Below, in pieces: positions 7,813-15,293 of a stretch of 35,175 nucleotides of DNA. Under the pieces are notes generated by a model, which was not told where the DNA came from, searched no databases, and saw nothing but the letters and a program-made list of their open reading frames with translations. The first letter of the stretch is position 1, and each line of letters opens with the position of its first letter. Source of the stretch: Bryobacterales bacterium (GTDB lineage Bacteria > Acidobacteriota > Terriglobia > Bryobacterales > Bryobacteraceae); contig JAEUQG010000273.1 in assembly GCA_016789755.1 (NCBI GenBank), positions 1 to 35,175 of the forward strand, written 5' to 3'. Position numbers and translations under genes: made by a program.

Positions 7813-9051
7813 ATGAACCGCCGTGCTTTTTTTCAAGTATGCATGGGCGCGGCAGGCGCCGTTTCCATCGCTGACCGCGCCGATGCCGCCGGATTGCCGA
7901 AAACGAAGATTACCCGGATCCGCTACTACCGCACTCCCACCGATGCCGCCGGGCGTCCCAACACACGCCAGCCGCTGTTCAACCAAAGCACCAACGTCGT
8001 GCTGGTGGAAACCGGCTCAGGGCTCGTGGGCGTCGGCGAAGGCGGCTCCGGCGACACCATGGAACAATGCGCCGGCCTCCTCATCGGCGAAGATCCGTTC
8101 CGTACCGACCGCCTTTGGCAATCGATGTACCGGTCTTATTTCTACCCCGCCGGCCGCGAAAAAGTGCATGCTCTCGGCGCCCTCGACGTGGCGCTGTGGG
8201 ACTTGAAAGGCAAGGCCCTCGGAGTGCCGGTCTACCAGTTGCTCGGCGGCCAGTCGCGCGAGCACGTGGAATGCTACTCCACCGGCTTCCCCGCCAAAGG
8301 AACTCCCCGCGAAGTGGCCAAGGCCTGCGTCGATGCCGGTTTCCGCGCCTACCGCATATCCACCGATGTGCGCGGAGGCGCCATGGACCGCTTCGCCACC
8401 GTGAATCGCGTCCACGAACTATGCAAACAGGTGCGCGAAGGCGTCGGCCGCGACGGAGGCTGGGCCATCGATTTCCACACTGAACTCGACATGCCTGACG
8501 CCGTCACGCTCGCCAATCTGATCGAACCCCTGCGCCCTTACTTCGTCGAGGATCTGGTGCGCAGCGAAAATCCCGGCGTCTACCGTACCTTGCGCAACCA
8601 GGTCAAAGTGCCCATCGCCGTCGGTGAGCAGTTCGGACCCAAGTGGGAATGGAATGAGCTCATCCAGAACCACCTCATCGACTACGCCCGCGCCACCATC
8701 CCCAACGTCGGAGGAATCACCGAGTTTCAGAAAATCGCCGCCATGTGCGAAACGCACTACGTTGGCTTGGTGCCCCACTTCACCGGCCCCATCTCCGAAG
8801 CCGCCATGGTGCACTGCTCCACCGTTTTCTCCGGCCCCGTTCTCATGGAGTTGGTCATGGGCGGCACCCGCCCTTGGCCCTATTTGAAACAGAGCTACGA
8901 TCTCAAAGACGGCAAGCTCTGGCCCAACGACCGCCCCGGCCTCGGCGTCGAAGTCGACACTGCGAAACTCCAGCAAATCGGCGATTACAAGGACGCCTAC
9001 TCCCTTACGCCCATGCTGCGCCGCCCCGACGGCTCGCTCACCAACTGGTAA
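7813..9051 (+). CDS. Mandelate racemase/muconate lactonizing enzyme family protein, dehydratase-like
   Basis: A 412-residue enolase-superfamily enzyme, probably a sugar-acid dehydratase acting outside the cytoplasm. The N-terminus (NRRAFFQVCMGAAGAVS) is a twin-arginine-type signal. The capping domain follows, then LGALDVALWDLKGKALGVPVYQLLGG, a hallmark of the superfamily. Metal ligands can be read as Asp220 (in AIDFHTE, with a His two residues on), Glu246 (YFVEDL) and Glu272 (VGEQF), with a catalytic His at about 322 (VPHFTGP). The D-x-H arrangement and late His resemble galactonate/mannonate-type dehydratases more than muconate lactonizing enzymes. The exact substrate cannot be called. Met codons at 7798 and 7801 are possible earlier starts; I prefer 7813 because the twin-Arg motif then sits at the N-terminus. 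Confidence 0.85.
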   Translation: MNRRAFFQVCMGAAGAVSIADRADAAGLPKTKITRIRYYRTPTDAAGRPNTRQPLFNQSTNVVLVETGSGLVGVGEGGSGDTMEQCAGLLIGEDPFRTDRLWQSMYRSYFYPAGREKVHALGALDVALWDLKGKALGVPVYQLLGGQSREHVECYSTGFPAKGTPREVAKACVDAGFRAYRISTDVRGGAMDRFATVNRVHELCKQVREGVGRDGGWAIDFHTELDMPDAVTLANLIEPLRPYFVEDLVRSENPGVYRTLRNQVKVPIAVGEQFGPKWEWNELIQNHLIDYARATIPNVGGITEFQKIAAMCETHYVGLVPHFTGPISEAAMVHCSTVFSGPVLMELVMGGTRPWPYLKQSYDLKDGKLWPNDRPGLGVEVDTAKLQQIGDYKDAYSLTPMLRRPDGSLTNW

Positions 9052-9072
9052 CGCTCACACCCCTCCACATCC

Positions 9073-9651
9073 ATGAACCCCAAGGTCGACTGGTTCTTCG
9101 AAAAAGACACGCCCTGGCGCGCTGTCTACGCGGAACTCCGCACCATCTTGCTCAGCTCTGGGCTCACCGAGGAACTGAAGTGGGGCTGCCCTTGCTACAC
9201 ACTGCATGGTGCAAACATCGTGCTCATTCACGGTTTCAAAGAGTATTGCGCCCTGCTGTTCCACAAAGGCGCGCTATTGCGGGACCCGGAGGGCATACTG
9301 GTCCAGCAGACGGAGAATGTGCAGTCGGCCCGTCAGATCCGCTTTCGTCACCCCGGCGAAGTGCTCCAGATTGCAAACGCTTTGAAGGCGTACGTCGAAG
9401 AAGCAGTGGAAGTCGAGCGGGCAGGGCAAAAGGTGCAACGGAAGCAGACGGCGGATCTCCCAATGCCGGAGGAATTCACCCGGAAGCTGGAGGCTTCCCC
9501 GGCGCTCAGGGAAGCCTTCTTTGCCTTGACTCCCGGCCGGCAACGAGGCTATCTTCTCCATTTCAGCGCGGCCAAGCAGAGCAAAACACGCGCCGCGCGA
9601 ATCGACCGGAACCTGGAACGCATCCTCGCCGGCTTGGGCCTGGAAGACTAA
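9073..9651 (+). CDS. YdeI/OmdA family protein with DUF1801 domain
   Basis: A 192-residue protein. The N-terminal half (about residues 12-110) matches DUF1801: LSSGLTEELKWGCPCYTLHGANIVLIHGFKEYCALLFHKGA has the typical W-G-x-P-x-Y pattern. The C-terminal part (about 130-190, MPEEFTRKLEASPALREAFFALTPGRQRGYLLHFSAAKQ) is the YdeI/OmpD-associated motif with the conserved tail for K-x-x-R-I-x-K-type helices. Family members are linked loosely to stress or bacteriocin tolerance; the biochemical role is unknown. It lies 21 bases after the dehydratase-like gene on the same strand, so may be co-transcribed, and converges on glnD with only three bases between stop codons. Confidence 0.85.
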   Translation: MNPKVDWFFEKDTPWRAVYAELRTILLSSGLTEELKWGCPCYTLHGANIVLIHGFKEYCALLFHKGALLRDPEGILVQQTENVQSARQIRFRHPGEVLQIANALKAYVEEAVEVERAGQKVQRKQTADLPMPEEFTRKLEASPALREAFFALTPGRQRGYLLHFSAAKQSKTRAARIDRNLERILAGLGLED

Positions 9652-9654
9652 CGG

Positions 9655-10155
9655 CTACCCCGCGCAAACCGCCAGCAACGACGCCTGCAGCCGCCGCATG
9701 TGCTCCTCGGTCAGCTTCCGGCCGGCATGGCTCACATAGAACACGTCCATTGCCTTGTGCGCTTCCGTGTCCACCAACACTAGCTCGATGTTGCACCCGC
9801 TGTTCGACAAAGCCGAAGCGACATCGTACAGCAGTCCGGGGCGGTCCTCGGCCACCAACTCCACCAGAGTCGCCGTTTCCGAAGCCTCGTTGTCGAAGCT
9901 CACCTTCGGCGCGATGGCGCTCCGCCGGCTCGGCAACGATGGCTTCGGCCGCGAACGCAGCAGTTCCCGCACATGCAGCCGTCCCAGCAGCACGCGCTCC
10001 AAGATCGACTGCAGCCGGTCCACCTCGGAGGGGTTCAGCTCCAAAGTGCGCGACGGATCGGCAAACACAAAAGTGTCGAGAATCGTCCCCTGCTGGTTGG
10101 CGAAGGCCTACGCCTTGAGAATGTTCATCCCGAAGCTCGCCAGCGCTCCCGCTAC
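9655..10155 (-). pseudogene. glnD: Severed C-terminal ACT-domain part of glnD
   Basis: This region continues the glnD reading frame after a TAG at 10158-10156. The same frame encodes the rest of the first ACT domain (VAGALASFGMNILKA), a second TAG at 10110-10108, then AFANQQGTILDTFVFADPSR, a linker and a complete second ACT domain (LVELVAEDRPGLLYDVASALSNSG), ending at TAG 9657-9655. In intact GlnD these ACT domains bind glutamine and set the balance of uridylylation and deuridylylation. A GTG at 10068 could start a separate 137-residue product with the second ACT domain, but no ribosome-binding site is visible. The residues just before the first TAG are also off-consensus (DRLHLVA where ACT domains usually have D-R-P). 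Genuine decay, or errors in the sequence, are the main alternatives. Confidence 0.75.
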
Positions 10156-12195
10156 CTACGCGACCAGATGCAGCCGGTCCTTGGCCAGCACGGTCAGCGC
10201 GTAGCCGCCTTCCGTCTTGCGGATATCGAGCGCCACCTCCGTTTCTCTCCGCCGCGCCTCCAAATCGAGATGCATGCGGATCTCCGGCTCACTGTGCGTC
10301 CGCAAGTATCGCACCGGAAGCCCCTTCAGAAAGCTCTCCCGTTCGCCCCCTTCTTCCCCCGGAAGCTGGATCCGGTCCGTCTGCAATTCACGCGTCAATT
10401 CGTGATGCGTTCGCAGATACACCCGCCACAATTGCTCCAGCCGCCACGGCGACAGCGCTGTCGTGTTAACCGCCGACACATCGGCGTAAGTCAGCAACGT
10501 CAGGTAGCGCAAACCCTCGATCGTCCCCACCTTCTCCGCCAGCATGCGGGCCGTTGCCGGATCGTCCAGATCGCGGCCGGTCATCGCCGCCGACAACGCC
10601 AGGTGCTGGTCGATGAGAAAGAGAATCATCTCCCGAGCCTTCTCCGGCGCTCCCAGCCGTTCCAGCGTCTCCCGCGCCATCCGCACCGACTCCACCGAAT
10701 GGTTCCCCGTGCGCGCGCCCTTGCCCACATCGTGCAGCAGCAGCGCCGCCCGCAGAATAGACAGATCCTCAATCTCCGTCAGCAGCGTCGAGAACCGGCG
10801 ATGGCCCGGTTCCGAGGTGCGCGCCAGTTTTTGCAGGTTCTCGATCGTCACGATGGTGTGCTCGTCCACCGTATAACGGTGGTAAAAGTCCCGCGTCACC
10901 ATGTGCTCAATCCCTTCCCACTCCGGAAACAACAGCCGCAACACCCCGCTTTCCTGCATCGCGCGCAAAGCCATGGCCGCGTGCGGCTGCAGCAGGATCT
11001 CCCGTACCTGCGGCCAGATCGCACCGGCTTGAGCGAAATGCTCCCGCAGTTTCGGATACGCCTCCATGATGCGGCGCTCGCAATCGAGCGAAAGCGCAAT
11101 CCCGTGCCGCGCCACAAAGTGATAGAGCCGCAGCACCGCCGCCGGATCGGTATCCAGCGTCTGGCTCGATTTCAGCAGCACCCGGTCCTTGGAAACGGTG
11201 AACTCCCCGTTGGACAGCCTCGAGCGCCATTCCCGGAACCCCGCCAGCAGAACGTTGTGCTTCGATTCAATAGCGTCCATCGCCCGGCTCGCAGCGCCCT
11301 CAATGGCCCGCACATGACGGAAAAATTCCCGCATCCAGGCATCCGCCGACTCCAGCCGTGAATACTTCTGCTCGGCCAGTTCGTCTTGCGCCTCGAACGA
11401 CAGGTTGTTGTTGTCGCGCCGCGACCGGTAATGCAAAAAACATCGCACCTGCGACAGAAACAGACGCGGTTCTTCCACGTCGCGCCAGCTAATGTCGTGC
11501 AAACCCGAAATCTCCAGCTTGTGAAACCACTCGAGCAGATGCACATCCCGTAATCCGCCCGGCCCCTCTTTAATCTGCGGCTCCAGATGAAACACCGTGT
11601 TCTGGTATTGTGCGTGCCGGCTCCGCGCCAGCCGGCACAGATGCCGCGCCAGAGACACCCGCTGATTCTCATAGAACTTGCGCAGCTTCGGCTCCAGCCG
11701 CGCATAAAGATCCGTATCCCCGGCCAAAAACCGCTGGTCGATCAGACTGACATTCAACTCAATGTTGGTATCGTGCAGTTCGCAGCATTCCGGCGCCGTG
11801 CGCACGGATTGGCTGACCCGCAGATTCGCGTCCCATAAGGCCTGCAGAAACGACGAAATATTGCTCCGCTTCTCTTCGGCGATCTTGTCGTTATCCACCA
11901 GCAGGCACACATCCACGTCCGAGTAGGGAAACAACTCCTGACGGCCGTAGCCGCCCACAGCGAGTACCGCCAGCCCAGCCGGAACCTCGGGCGCCAAATG
12001 CTCCATGTACGCCCGCTGTACTTCCTGCTCAACAAGACGCGAACGCTGGCGAAAAACTTCGCCAGCGTCGCCGCTTTCTTGAAAGCGCTCCCGGATCAGG
12101 TCCCAGCTTGGGGCCGGATCAGAGGGCAATCTCTCCCCTGTCGTCGTTTCGGATGCGGATGGCTTCTGCGACATCGTAAACAAAGATTTTCCCAT
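10156..12195 (-). CDS. glnD: [Protein-PII] uridylyltransferase/uridylyl-removing enzyme, truncated before ACT domains
   Basis: A 679-residue product that retains the catalytic parts of GlnD, which uridylylates PII when nitrogen is limiting and removes UMP when glutamine is high. The nucleotidyltransferase motif GGYGRQELFPYSDVDV (81-96) has the G-G and D-x-D residues. The HD phosphohydrolase domain has LLHDVGKG (about 488-495). The frame stops at TAG 10158-10156, early in the first ACT domain. With two TAG codons read through it would be about 846 residues, close to usual GlnD length. It follows glnB and overlaps its 3-prime end in another frame. Start choice is uncertain: ATG 12195 (77-base overlap), ATG 12174, or TTG 12129 preceded by GGGGAG (11-base overlap). 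If expressed, the enzyme may work but be blind to glutamine. Confidence 0.82.
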   Translation of the reverse strand: MGKSLFTMSQKPSASETTTGERLPSDPAPSWDLIRERFQESGDAGEVFRQRSRLVEQEVQRAYMEHLAPEVPAGLAVLAVGGYGRQELFPYSDVDVCLLVDNDKIAEEKRSNISSFLQALWDANLRVSQSVRTAPECCELHDTNIELNVSLIDQRFLAGDTDLYARLEPKLRKFYENQRVSLARHLCRLARSRHAQYQNTVFHLEPQIKEGPGGLRDVHLLEWFHKLEISGLHDISWRDVEEPRLFLSQVRCFLHYRSRRDNNNLSFEAQDELAEQKYSRLESADAWMREFFRHVRAIEGAASRAMDAIESKHNVLLAGFREWRSRLSNGEFTVSKDRVLLKSSQTLDTDPAAVLRLYHFVARHGIALSLDCERRIMEAYPKLREHFAQAGAIWPQVREILLQPHAAMALRAMQESGVLRLLFPEWEGIEHMVTRDFYHRYTVDEHTIVTIENLQKLARTSEPGHRRFSTLLTEIEDLSILRAALLLHDVGKGARTGNHSVESVRMARETLERLGAPEKAREMILFLIDQHLALSAAMTGRDLDDPATARMLAEKVGTIEGLRYLTLLTYADVSAVNTTALSPWRLEQLWRVYLRTHHELTRELQTDRIQLPGEEGGERESFLKGLPVRYLRTHSEPEIRMHLDLEARRRETEVALDIRKTEGGYALTVLAKDRLHLVA

Positions 12196-12457
12196 CTCCG
12201 ATCTTTCCTGTTCTAGCCGCGCCCAAAACGACGCGCAGCACCTCTTCCAGCCGCGAGGCCGAAATCACCAGTTCGACTTTCACCTTCGGTAGCAGATCGA
12301 CCGTGTATTCCTGCCCCCGGTACACTTCCTTGTGCCCTTTTTGCCGCCCATGGCCCCGGACTTCGGTGATGGTCATACCATCCACCCCGGCAGCCTTCAG
12401 CGCTTCCTTGACGTCTTCTAACTTGAACGGTTGAATGATGGCTTCGATTTTTTTCAT
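12119..12457 (-). CDS. glnB: Nitrogen regulatory protein PII
   Basis: A 112-residue protein, exactly the canonical PII length. It opens MKKIEAIIQPFKLEDVKEAL, as GlnB/GlnK proteins do. The T-loop (about 37-55) carries Tyr51 in RGQEYTVDLLPK, the site uridylylated by GlnD. The C-terminal signature TGKIGDGKIFVYDV (about 83-96) forms the ATP/2-oxoglutarate pocket. PII reports ATP/ADP, 2-oxoglutarate and glutamine status and blocks AmtB when nitrogen is plentiful. GGGAG sits seven bases before the ATG. It lies 14 bases downstream of amtB and overlaps the start of glnD, so all three genes read as one operon. Because it is next to amtB it may be functionally GlnK; sequence alone does not separate the two. 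Confidence 0.95.
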   Translation of the reverse strand: MKKIEAIIQPFKLEDVKEALKAAGVDGMTITEVRGHGRQKGHKEVYRGQEYTVDLLPKVKVELVISASRLEEVLRVVLGAARTGKIGDGKIFVYDVAEAIRIRNDDRGEIAL

Positions 12458-12471
12458 GTGGCGTCTCCCGA

Positions 12472-13848
12472 TCAGGCCTCCTGGCTATAGGCTTCCTCGC
12501 CGTGCATGGAGAGGTCGAGGCCATCCTGTTCCTGGTTGGCATCCACACGTACTCCAATTGCGATATCGACGATCTTCAAGATGATGATGGTCCCCACGAT
12601 CCCAAGGACGATGGCGATCCCCGCCCCAATGGCCTGATCCACGATCTGCCCTGCGTTGCCGTCCACCAGGCCCAAGGCAACCGGCTTGCCCGCCGAGTCC
12701 TTCAACGCGTTGTTGATCTCGTTGGTCGCGAACACGCCCGTCAGAATGGCCCCCAGCGTTCCACCCACGCCATGCACCCCGAAGGCGTCCAGCGAGTCGT
12801 CATACCCAAGCTTGTGCTTCAGGATGGCCACGGCAAAGTAGCATACGAAGCCCGCCAACAGGCCGATAATCATTCCTGACATCGGCGTCACGAATCCCGA
12901 ACCCGGAGTGACGGCAACCAGTCCGGCAACCGCTCCCGAAATCCCGCCTAGTACGCTCGGCTTGCCAACGTGAAACTGTTCCGCAATCAACCAGCCGATG
13001 GCCGCGGTCGCCGCCGCAAAGTGCGTCGCAACAAAAGCGCTGGTCGCCAGTGCACCGGCCCCAAGCGCGCTGCCCGCGTTGAATCCGAACCAGCCCACCC
13101 ACAGCAGGCAAGCTCCGATAAAGCTCAATACAAGGTTGTGCGGCTTCATCGGATCCGTGCGGTACCCCTTCCTGGGGCCCATGTATAGTGCGCACACCAG
13201 AGCCGAAATCCCGCTCGTAATATGGACCACCGTGCCGCCCGCGAAATCGAAGCAGCGGAACTGGCCCCCCAGGAAAGCATTCAGCAATCCCCCCTTGCCC
13301 CATACCATATGGGCCATCGGGAAGTAGACCAACAGGCCCCACAGCGTCATGAAGACCAGCATCGCGCTGAACTTCATCCGCTCGGCGAAGGCGCCCGTGA
13401 TCAGGGCCGGTGTGATGATGGCGAACATCAACTGGAATACCATGAACGTCTGCTGCGGAATCGTCGCCGCATAGTCGCCGTTCGGCGCCGCCCCAACTCC
13501 CTTCAAAAACAGGTAGCGCAGGTCGCCGATGAACGCATTGCCTTCACCGAAAGCCAGGCTGTATCCAACAATCCCCCACAACACGGTCATGAGGGCCATC
13601 ATGATGAAGCTCTGCATCATGGTGCCGAGGACGTTCTTCCGGCGAACCAACCCTCCGTAAAAGAGGGCAAGTCCTGGCCCGGTCATCATCAGCACGAGGG
13701 CGGAACTCGTCAACATCCAAGCGTTGTCTCCCGCAGTCTGGGCGGATTGAACCGCAGCTTCCAAAGCTGCGACTTTCTCAGGGGTGACAGCCGTTTGCGC
13801 GGCCGCCACAGAGGCGCTTGCCGTAAGCAAGGCGAGCAGGTTTTTCAT
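12472..13848 (-). CDS. amtB: Ammonium transporter
   Basis: A 458-residue inner-membrane ammonium channel of the Amt/Mep/Rh family. The start at 13848 gives a signal peptide (MKNLLALLTASASVAAAQ), common in Amt proteins. An extra periplasmic helix follows (TPEKVAALEAAVQSAQTAG), then eleven hydrophobic segments beginning at NAWMLTSSALVLMM (about residue 42). The twin pore histidines are His209 (GGTVVHITSG) and His359 (DAFGVHGVGG). The family signature DFAGGTVVHI is intact. The C-terminus is rich in acidic residues and ends in HGEEAYSQEA. The gene heads the amtB-glnB-glnD operon and is divergent from a porin gene. Expression is expected under nitrogen limitation, but I could not find a sigma54 -24/-12 element. 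Confidence 0.95.
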   Translation of the reverse strand: MKNLLALLTASASVAAAQTAVTPEKVAALEAAVQSAQTAGDNAWMLTSSALVLMMTGPGLALFYGGLVRRKNVLGTMMQSFIMMALMTVLWGIVGYSLAFGEGNAFIGDLRYLFLKGVGAAPNGDYAATIPQQTFMVFQLMFAIITPALITGAFAERMKFSAMLVFMTLWGLLVYFPMAHMVWGKGGLLNAFLGGQFRCFDFAGGTVVHITSGISALVCALYMGPRKGYRTDPMKPHNLVLSFIGACLLWVGWFGFNAGSALGAGALATSAFVATHFAAATAAIGWLIAEQFHVGKPSVLGGISGAVAGLVAVTPGSGFVTPMSGMIIGLLAGFVCYFAVAILKHKLGYDDSLDAFGVHGVGGTLGAILTGVFATNEINNALKDSAGKPVALGLVDGNAGQIVDQAIGAGIAIVLGIVGTIIILKIVDIAIGVRVDANQEQDGLDLSMHGEEAYSQEA

Positions 13849-14107
13849 TGTTCTGGAACCTCGAGCGAGTGGTTGCGATGCAACTGTTTCAGGATCGCCC
13901 GCCGCCTCCGGTACCCACAAGAAAAAGGTTTTGATAGCGTGGATTACGATTTTCTATCGCTTCTCTGTAAGTCTTTGCACACAAAGGATTTTGCAGTCAT
14001 GAAAAGCACCCCTATATAACTGCGATCAAAATTTTGGATTGGTCCGCCGGCGCATTTCACGGCTACAGTTGGATTTCAACACAAACCCACGGAGCGTACA
14101 AAATCCA
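13849..14107. promoter_or_regulatory. Intergenic control region between amtB and the porin gene
   Basis: This 259-base AT-richer stretch must hold promoters for both divergent units. It contains a perfect inverted repeat CTTTG-CACA-CAAAG (13973-13986) and a perfect 10-base palindrome CAAAATTTTG (14027-14036), both possible regulator sites. A TATATA (14013-14018) with a weak TTGCAG 16 bases upstream could be the plus-strand promoter. No GG-N10-GC sigma54 element was found on the minus strand. The assignments are tentative. Confidence 0.4.
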
Positions 14108-15232
14108 ATGGCTCGTACTCGAGACCTCATCCTTTTCACTTTCACCGTCTCGCTGGCTTTTTCACAGCAGACCCCCGATCCTCAGGCTGCTCAGACACCG
14201 CCGCCCGCGCCGCCGGCTTGGTCTGCCGGCCCCATCGACTTCAGCGGACTCGTTGATGGCTATTACTCCTTCAACTTCAATCACCCCGCCTCCATGACGA
14301 ATAACCTGCGCAACTTCGATATCCGGGCCAACTCCCTCAGCCTCAACATGGCCAAACTCGAAATGCAGCACTCCGCGGACCCCGTCGGCTTCCGTATCGA
14401 TCTCGGCTTCGGCCGCGCCTTCGACCTCTTCCATGCCACCGAACCGTATCAAAACGGCACCGGCATCTTCCGCTACATCCCCCAGGCCTACTTGAGCGTC
14501 AAACCCAAGGATTGGGGCGGCTTCCAGTTCGACTTCGGCAAGTTCTACACCAGCGCCGGCGCTGAGCCCACGGAAACCCACCTCAACTGGAATTACTCCC
14601 GCGCTTACCTCTACGCCAATGGCCCCTACTACCACTTCGGAGCCCGCATGAGTAAGCCCATCACCTCCTGGTGGACCGGTGGTGTGCAGATCATTAACGG
14701 CTGGAACAACGTCGAAGACAACAACAGCGGCAAGACATTCGGCTTCACTTCCGCCATGACCGCCAAGAAGGCCGCCTGGTTCAGCAACTACTACGTCGGC
14801 CCCGAGAAAACAGCCACCAACGAAGGCTACCGCCACTTCTGGGACAACGTCTTCACCGTCACCCCCAACGACAAGGCTGCCTTCTACTTCAACATCGACA
14901 TCGGTTCCGACAAGGTGAAGAACGGGCCCAGCAACAACTGGTGGGGTGTCGCCGCAGCTCATCGCTACTCCCCCAATAGCTGGTTCGCCCTCAGCCCGCG
15001 CATTGAATACTACAAGGACAACAAGGGCTTCATCACCGGCACCGCCCAGGCTTTGAAGGAATTCACCCTCACCGCCGACTTCAAGATGCAGGAAGGCTTC
15101 CTGTTCCGCACCGAATACCGTCGCGACTGGTCGGATAAGCCCTTCTTCGATCGCGGCAATGAACTGGCCAGCAGTAAGGCCCAGACCACGCTGCTCGCCG
15201 GCTTCATCGTCTACTTCGGACCGAAGCGTTAG
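14108..15232 (+). CDS. Outer membrane beta-barrel porin (BBP2/OmpL-like)
   Basis: A 374-residue outer-membrane protein. The start at 14108 gives a signal peptide (MARTRDLILFTFTVSLAFS) followed by a Pro/Ala-rich linker (TPDPQAAQTPPPAPP). From about residue 40 the chain is a series of short amphipathic strands rich in Phe, Tyr, Trp, Asn and Gly (FSGLVDGYYSFNFN, FQFDFGKFYTSAG, WFALSPRIEYYKDN), ending with a strand that terminates VYFGPKR. This fits the putative beta-barrel porin-2 family. A frame upstream to 14039 exists but would bury the signal peptide. Its position back-to-back with amtB-glnB-glnD suggests a role in passage of ammonium or small nitrogen compounds through the outer membrane; this is inference from context. 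It ends with TAG. Confidence 0.8.
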   Translation: MARTRDLILFTFTVSLAFSQQTPDPQAAQTPPPAPPAWSAGPIDFSGLVDGYYSFNFNHPASMTNNLRNFDIRANSLSLNMAKLEMQHSADPVGFRIDLGFGRAFDLFHATEPYQNGTGIFRYIPQAYLSVKPKDWGGFQFDFGKFYTSAGAEPTETHLNWNYSRAYLYANGPYYHFGARMSKPITSWWTGGVQIINGWNNVEDNNSGKTFGFTSAMTAKKAAWFSNYYVGPEKTATNEGYRHFWDNVFTVTPNDKAAFYFNIDIGSDKVKNGPSNNWWGVAAAHRYSPNSWFALSPRIEYYKDNKGFITGTAQALKEFTLTADFKMQEGFLFRTEYRRDWSDKPFFDRGNELASSKAQTTLLAGFIVYFGPKR

Positions 15233-15293
15233 ACTCTCTCATCTGCCCGCGCGGCTCGAATCGGTTCGAGCCCCGCGGGTATATGATGAGGTC

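Noticed and set aside
10108..10158. General TAG recoding (amber as sense codon) in this organism
   Set aside because: TAG ends the hydrolase (676), arsR (6303), porin (15232), cytochrome (21274) and thiamine-enzyme (21275) genes at positions matching family length, so TAG is an ordinary stop here.
13849..14107. Sigma54-type -24/-12 promoter before amtB
   Set aside because: No GG-N10-GC match with flanking consensus was found on the minus strand.
14162..14962. A 266-codon frame antisense to the porin gene
   Set aside because: Low-complexity Val/Gly/Glu/Ala sequence, no ribosome-binding site, fully inside a convincing beta-barrel gene.
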